Positions 60,309 through 64,000 of a stretch of DNA of 64,000 nucleotides are shown one piece after another. This DNA comes from Amycolatopsis sp. 2-15 (GTDB lineage: Bacteria; Actinomycetota; Actinomycetes; Mycobacteriales; Pseudonocardiaceae), in contig NZ_CP127294.1 in assembly GCF_030285625.1 (NCBI RefSeq), forward strand, positions 3,172,001 through 3,236,000, given 5' to 3'. The translations under genes and the position numbers were made by a program. Below the pieces are notes generated by a model. The model did not search any database. It was not told the origin of the DNA and worked only from the letters and a program-made list of their open reading frames with translations. Each line of letters begins with the position of its first letter. The stretch's first letter is position 1.

Positions 60309-61438
60309 CGGATTCCGGTGCGTTTCCCCTGCCCGTCACCGGTGCGTGGCGGGCAGAGGACCCACCCGGCAGGCGGCAGTGGTTCACCGGTCCCGGCGCG
60401 CTGTCGCTGGAGGCCGGTGGTTCGCTGCCGTCCTACACCCTCGCGTACGAGACGTGGGGCACGCTCAACTCCGACGGTTCCAACGCGGTCCTCGTCGAGC
60501 ACGCCCTGACCGGCGACAGCCATATCGCCGGCCCCGCGGAGCCCGGCCACCCCAGCGCGGGCTGGTGGGACGGCCTCGTCGGGCCGGGCAAGGCGCTGGA
60601 CACAAACTCGCTGTTCGTGGTGGCGCCCAACGTGCTCGGCGGCTGCCAGGGCTCGACGGGCCCGTCGAGCCCCGATCCCGACGGTCGGTTTTACGGCAGC
60701 CGCTTCCCGGCCGTCACCGTGCGGGACCAGGTGGCGACCGAAGCCGCGCTGGCCGACGCGCTCGGCATCGAGCGCTGGGCCGGCGTCGTCGGCGGCTCGA
60801 TGGGTGGGATGCGCGCCCTCGAATGGGCGGTCTCGTTGCCCGATCGGGTGGCGTCCGTCCTGGTTCTGGCTTCGACGGCCCGCGCGTCGGCCGAGCAGAT
60901 CGCCTGGGCCGCGCCGCAGCTGCACGCCATCCGCGCCGACCCGGGCTGGCATGGCGGCGACTACTACTCGTCTTCGCCGGGCGAGGGCCCGCACGCCGGC
61001 CTCGGCGTCGCCCGCCGGATCGCCCACGTGACCTACCGCAGCGAACCCGAACTGGCGCAACGCTTCGGCCGTCAGCCGCAGGGGTCGGAGGATCCGCTGC
61101 GCCGCGGCCGCTTCGCCATCGAGTCCTATTTGGACCACCACGCCGACAAGCTGGTCCGCCGCTTCGACGCCGGTTCCTACGTGGTCCTCACGGAGTCCAT
61201 GAACACCCACGACGTCGGCCGTGACCGCGGCGGGGTGGGGTCGGCGCTGTCGCGGGTCCGGGCGCGCACCGTGGTCGCCGGCGTGGACAGCGACCGGCTC
61301 TATCCGCTGTACCAGTCGGTGGAGATCGCGGAGGGCGTCGGCGGGGAGACGGCGGTGGTTTCGTCGCCGTATGGGCATGATTCGTTTTTGATCGAGACGG
61401 GGCAGATCGCGGCGTTGGTGAAGTCCTTGCTGGGTTGA
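60305..61438 (+). CDS. metX: Homoserine O-acetyltransferase
   Basis: A 377-residue alpha/beta-hydrolase-fold transferase producing O-acetylhomoserine from homoserine and acetyl-CoA. The triad is Ser in GGSMGGMRALEW, Asp in VAGVDSDRLYP and His in SPYGHDSFL. YETWGTLN, HALTGDSH and NVLGGCQGSTGP are family markers. The GTG start overlaps the metY stop (GTGA), forming the usual metYX operon. Confidence 0.96.
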   Translation: MTDSGAFPLPVTGAWRAEDPPGRRQWFTGPGALSLEAGGSLPSYTLAYETWGTLNSDGSNAVLVEHALTGDSHIAGPAEPGHPSAGWWDGLVGPGKALDTNSLFVVAPNVLGGCQGSTGPSSPDPDGRFYGSRFPAVTVRDQVATEAALADALGIERWAGVVGGSMGGMRALEWAVSLPDRVASVLVLASTARASAEQIAWAAPQLHAIRADPGWHGGDYYSSSPGEGPHAGLGVARRIAHVTYRSEPELAQRFGRQPQGSEDPLRRGRFAIESYLDHHADKLVRRFDAGSYVVLTESMNTHDVGRDRGGVGSALSRVRARTVVAGVDSDRLYPLYQSVEIAEGVGGETAVVSSPYGHDSFLIETGQIAALVKSLLG

Positions 61439-61475
61439 CCGGGCGTCGGGCGGCGATCCGAGGCACGCTGGGGCG

Positions 61476-61949
61476 GTGGACGACGCCTTCACCTCACGCT
61501 TGGAGACCACCTGCGGCCCGGTCGGCGCCCGACCCGGACCCACCGGCCGGCCGATCTCCCTCGACCTGCACCCGATCCTGCGCGACTTCGCCCACGCCAC
61601 CGACTCGGCTTCGCACCACGCTTGGCTGGGCGCCCTCACCTGGACCGCCCACCTCGACGGCTCCACGGTCCTGGTCACCGTCACTTCGCCGGACGGCACG
61701 TCGTTCGGCTTCGGCCTTCCGGACGCGCCCGCCGCCCTCCTCGCCGCCGCGGCGGATCGCCTGCAGGACTTCGTGGTCGAGCACCTCCGCGCCGGCCTGC
61801 CCACGTGCCCGGCACCGCCCGCCCGGCCCGCGCCCTCGCCTACGACGACACGGCCCTCTGGTCCGACGACCGCACGGCATGGTCGTGCCCGATCGGCGCT
61901 TACCCGTGACGCGGACTTGCACACCCATCCGCTCCCCGCTCCGGCGTGA
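61476..61949 (+). CDS. Hypothetical protein, probably frameshifted at its 3' end
   Basis: A 157-residue frame from GTG. The first ~110 residues look real (DDAFTSRLETTCGPV, ILRDFAHATDSASHHAWLGA, LLAAAADRLQDFVVEHLRAG). After LPTCP the frame becomes a Pro/Thr/Arg-rich string, whereas the +2 frame continues more naturally (ARALAYDDTALWSDDRTAW, CPIGAYP) to a stop at 61909. A one- or two-base indel near 61800-61815 is suspected. No function is recognised. Confidence 0.6.
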   Translation: MDDAFTSRLETTCGPVGARPGPTGRPISLDLHPILRDFAHATDSASHHAWLGALTWTAHLDGSTVLVTVTSPDGTSFGFGLPDAPAALLAAAADRLQDFVVEHLRAGLPTCPAPPARPAPSPTTTRPSGPTTARHGRARSALTRDADLHTHPLPAPA

Positions 61950-61985
61950 CCTCTGGCTCGGGCGCGCCCCTTTGCTCCTGCGCGA

Positions 61986-62133
61986 CCCCGCGCGACGGCA
62001 TAACCCCCGCGCGACGGCATAACCCACCCTCCCGGGGGCTGCCCATGATCCATTCTATCGGCGGCCAGGGACAAAACCCTGTGCTCAGTGGAAGTTGTCC
62101 ACAGAAGCCTGTGTTCAGCCCAAGCTGTCCACA
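61986..62133 (-). repeat. Intergenic repeat element, copy C
   Basis: On the minus strand: CTGTGGACAG near 62125-62133, TGTGGACAA (62095-62103), GGTTTTGTC (62070-62078), eleven bases, ATAGAATGGATCAT (62045-62058), and GGGCAGCCCCCGGGAGGGTG running to 62023. It ends with two exact copies of an 18-base unit (61986-62003 and 62005-62022, period 19). Confidence 0.74.
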
Positions 62134-62248
62134 GCACCCGGTTAGCGGACCGCAACCACTCGGGCGCAACCCTCGACTCCGGCACAACCCCTCAACAGCG
62201 CCAAAACCACCCTGCCACGTCGGACCCGGTGAAACCGCAAGCAACAAG

Positions 62249-62278
62249 AAAGGGCGCCCCGACGAGGGACGCCCCTTC
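62249..62278 (-). terminator. Imperfect terminator hairpin of the SGNH hydrolase gene
   Basis: On the minus strand AAGGGGCGTCCC and GGGGCGCCCTT form an interrupted stem followed by TCTTGTT. It is about 25 bases past the hydrolase stop. Confidence 0.65.
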
Positions 62279-62302
62279 CCTATCACCAAAACCACAGAAA
62301 GA

Positions 62303-63112
62303 TCAGCCGATCGCCGACGTCAACGGGTTGTAGTACCCGCCACGCTGCCCAGCCGCCGTCGGGTGGTACGACTCGTCCACCGGCCAGGTGAGGCTGTGCA
62401 GGTAGTCGCTGGCCGACGAGCAGATGTTGTGCCCCACGAAAGCCGAGCGCACGTCCACGAACTGGGCCCCCGCGGCCGCAGCGCGCGAAGCCAGCACGGA
62501 GGCCAGCGTGTCCGCGCCGGAGTTGATCGCGGCGCGCTTCGTGTCGCTCAGGCCGACGCTGCAGGAGCCCGGCACGGTGTAGAAGCGCGGGTACGACAGC
62601 ACCACGAGCTTCGCGTTGGGCGCCTTGGACTTCACGGCGCGGTAGACGTTGTCGAGCAGGCCCGGGAGGGTGTTCTGCACGTAGGTCTTGGCGGTGTTGA
62701 CCCGGTCGGTGCAGGTCTGGTCGCTGTTGAGGGTGCAGGTGGTGATCACGTCGGTGAAGCCCGCGTCGTTGCCGCCCACCGTGAGGGTGACCAGGCCGGT
62801 GCCCGACGGCATCGAGTTGATCTGGTTCAGCACATCACCCGTTTTCGCACCCGAACAGGCGAGGAAGGTGAACGTGGTCCCGGGGTGGGCGTTGGCCCAC
62901 AGCTGGCCGTAGGCGTTGGCACTGCGCTTGCAGTTGCCCGAGTTGCCGTAGCTCCCGGCGCCCACCCCGGAGGAGTAGGAGTCGCCGAGTGCGACGTAGC
63001 TCTGAGCAGCGTGCGCGGTACCCACGATGCCCAGAGAGGCGAGAACAGCGACCCCCAGGGCCGCGCACATCCGGAGGAACGATCGTGAGGTGGGACGGGT
63101 GGCTTCAGCCAT
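62303..63112 (-). CDS. Secreted SGNH/GDSL hydrolase
   Basis: A 269-residue secreted esterase/lipase. The signal peptide (ending near GTAHA-AQ) precedes YVALGDSYSSGVGAG with the nucleophile Ser. Oxyanion Gly is in ACSGAKTGDV, Asn in VGGNDAGF, and the C-terminal Asp/His in WPVDESYHPTAAGQ. Six cysteines suggest three disulfides. It resembles Streptomyces secreted lipases of the SGNH clan. Confidence 0.93.
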   Translation of the reverse strand: MAEATRPTSRSFLRMCAALGVAVLASLGIVGTAHAAQSYVALGDSYSSGVGAGSYGNSGNCKRSANAYGQLWANAHPGTTFTFLACSGAKTGDVLNQINSMPSGTGLVTLTVGGNDAGFTDVITTCTLNSDQTCTDRVNTAKTYVQNTLPGLLDNVYRAVKSKAPNAKLVVLSYPRFYTVPGSCSVGLSDTKRAAINSGADTLASVLASRAAAAGAQFVDVRSAFVGHNICSSASDYLHSLTWPVDESYHPTAAGQRGGYYNPLTSAIG

Positions 63113-63230
63113 GGGTCACTCCTGGTCGTGACGGCTCGACGAGGAATACGAATACCAGGTGGAATCCCCACACGACACCCCAGAATCCGCAGGTGACTCC
63201 ACTTGGCCCAGGCAGGAAGTAGGGCCGGAA

Positions 63231-63246
63231 GTTAGCGCTCGCTAAC
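63231..63246. promoter_or_regulatory. TetR operator palindrome
   Basis: GTTAGCG-CT-CGCTAAC is a perfect 7-2-7 palindrome, 22 bases upstream of the TetR start codon. Autoregulation is likely. Confidence 0.82.
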
Positions 63247-63267
63247 CGCCGGTCCTACTATGGCCAA

Positions 63268-63858
63268 ATGCCGGCGAACCCCACCCCACTCGTGAACGGC
63301 GAGAAGGCGAACAGGCGTGAACAGATCATGGCCGCCGCCGCCGAGCTGTTCGCCCACCACGGCTTCCACGGTGTCGGGATCGACGACATCGGCGCGGCCG
63401 TCGGCATCTCGGGCCCGGCGCTCTACCGCCATTTCCGCAGCAAGGACGCCATCCTCGGCGAGATGCTGAACTCGATCAGCCACTACCTGCTCGAAGGCGG
63501 CACCGACCGCGCCGAGACGGGCGGCACGCCGCTCGAGCTGCTCGAAGCGCTGGTGCGCTTCCATGTCGGCTTCGCGCTCGACCACCCGGCGCTGATCACC
63601 GTGCAGGAGCGCAACCTCGCGAATCTCACCGACAGTGACCGCAAGCAGGTGCGCGCGCTCCAGCGGCAGTACGTCGAGGTGTGGGTGCGCGCGATCCGCG
63701 ACGCGATCCCCGGCCTCGAAGAGCGCGAGGCCCGCTCGGCGGCGCACGCCGTGTTCGGCTTGATCAACTCGACGCCGTACAACCGCCATCTCGGTGACGC
63801 AGAGCTGTCCGAACTGCTTTGCCGGCTCGCTCTGGGCGCACTTTCCGCGGCGGGCTGA
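63268..63858 (+). CDS. TetR-family regulator
   Basis: A 196-residue regulator with the HTH near residues 20-60: REQIMAAAAELFAHHGFHGV, GIDDIGAAVGISGPALYRHF. The C-terminal domain has TPLELLEALVRFHVGFALDH and VQERNLANLT. Similar regulators sit beside acyl-CoA carboxylase and dehydrogenase genes in actinobacteria and control their degradation pathways; such genes would lie beyond the window. It has a perfect operator upstream. Confidence 0.92.
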   Translation: MPANPTPLVNGEKANRREQIMAAAAELFAHHGFHGVGIDDIGAAVGISGPALYRHFRSKDAILGEMLNSISHYLLEGGTDRAETGGTPLELLEALVRFHVGFALDHPALITVQERNLANLTDSDRKQVRALQRQYVEVWVRAIRDAIPGLEEREARSAAHAVFGLINSTPYNRHLGDAELSELLCRLALGALSAAG

Positions 63859-63912
63859 TCACCCGGATTCGGGGTATCCCCACGGAAGCCGGTGCTGGTG
63901 TTTGATAGGCAC

Positions 63913-64000
63913 GTGACCCCGGACCGGAGCGAGGACGAGCAGCGGCTCGTGGAGAAGGCGCAGCGCGCGCTCGTCGCCATCAGCCTCGGCGAGGATGCCG
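63913..64000 (+). CDS. Unidentified gene, 5' end only
   Basis: A GTG start at 63913 opens 29 codons (TPDRSEDEQRLVEKAQRA, LVAISLGEDA) before the window ends. TTTGATAGGC just upstream resembles a -10 element, so translation may be nearly leaderless. Too little is present for a family call. Confidence 0.5.
   Translation, partial: MTPDRSEDEQRLVEKAQRALVAISLGEDA

Overview
The window is about 64 kb of very GC-rich actinobacterial chromosome, most likely from a Pseudonocardiaceae member such as Amycolatopsis. The evidence is GC-biased third codon positions, many GTG starts, a mycothiol-type SigR/RsrA pair, WhiB1, the multifunctional 2-oxoglutarate dehydrogenase Kgd, and the 24-residue ribosomal protein bL37. 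The first ~29 kb follows, in broken form, the gene order of the M. tuberculosis Rv3214-Rv3241 region: hpf, secA1, the Rv3235 family, rsgA, SRAP, sigR-rsrA, pdtaS, whiB1, a diacylglycerol kinase, Rv3217, Rv3216 and gpm2. Taxonomy and synteny are recalled from family knowledge; no search was run.

Layout. 1-9 kb: 3' end of hpf, secA1, a cytochrome P450, an Rv3235-family protein, a HAD-like hydrolase, a TrmH-type RNA methyltransferase, a wax ester synthase/DGAT and a DUF6912 protein. 9-13.7 kb: divergent TetR regulator and FAD monooxygenase with a clear operator, a duplicated 3' fragment of the monooxygenase, and two paralogous lipoproteins. 13.8-18.1 kb: rsgA, SRAP protein, an alpha/beta hydrolase, a toxin-antitoxin-like pair with 9-bp repeat arrays upstream, an intergenic repeat element with DnaA boxes, and ybaK. 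18.1-21.1 kb: oxidative-stress module sigR-rsrA with a consensus SigR promoter, bL37, and pdtaS. 21.1-25.3 kb: erythromycin-esterase homologue divergent from a TioE-like regulator that apparently starts at CTG, then a PadR operon ending in a chimeric gene. 25.8-29.8 kb: whiB1 with a CRP-like site, lipid kinase, membrane protein, GNAT, phosphatase, DUF4442.

29.9-44.6 kb is more accessory: a decayed cholesterol oxidase, a MarR/SRPBCC pair, a sugar epimerase, malic enzyme, duplicated F420-type oxidoreductases (one frameshifted), a polyamine-synthase-like methyltransferase divergent from an osmolyte ABC operon (one permease has a nonsense codon), a secreted subtilase, and a second methionine aminopeptidase under paired palindromes. 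44.6-64 kb holds kgd, a DUF4291 protein, a frameshifted double ABC exporter, alanine dehydrogenase, a quinone oxidoreductase/PPOX pair, a PucR regulator, the metY-metX methionine operon, a secreted SGNH hydrolase and a TetR regulator with its operator.

The most unusual signals are non-coding. Three intergenic copies (about 17.4-17.57, 56.84-56.95 and 61.99-62.13 kb) share one ordered architecture: DnaA-box-like sequences, a T-rich block, exactly 11 bases, an ATAGAATGGA-like box with 14-base spacing, and a GC-rich core. The second copy lies between a gene 3' end and a degenerate duplicate of it. Several genes carry single-base disruptions, so either active gene decay or residual sequencing error must be considered.
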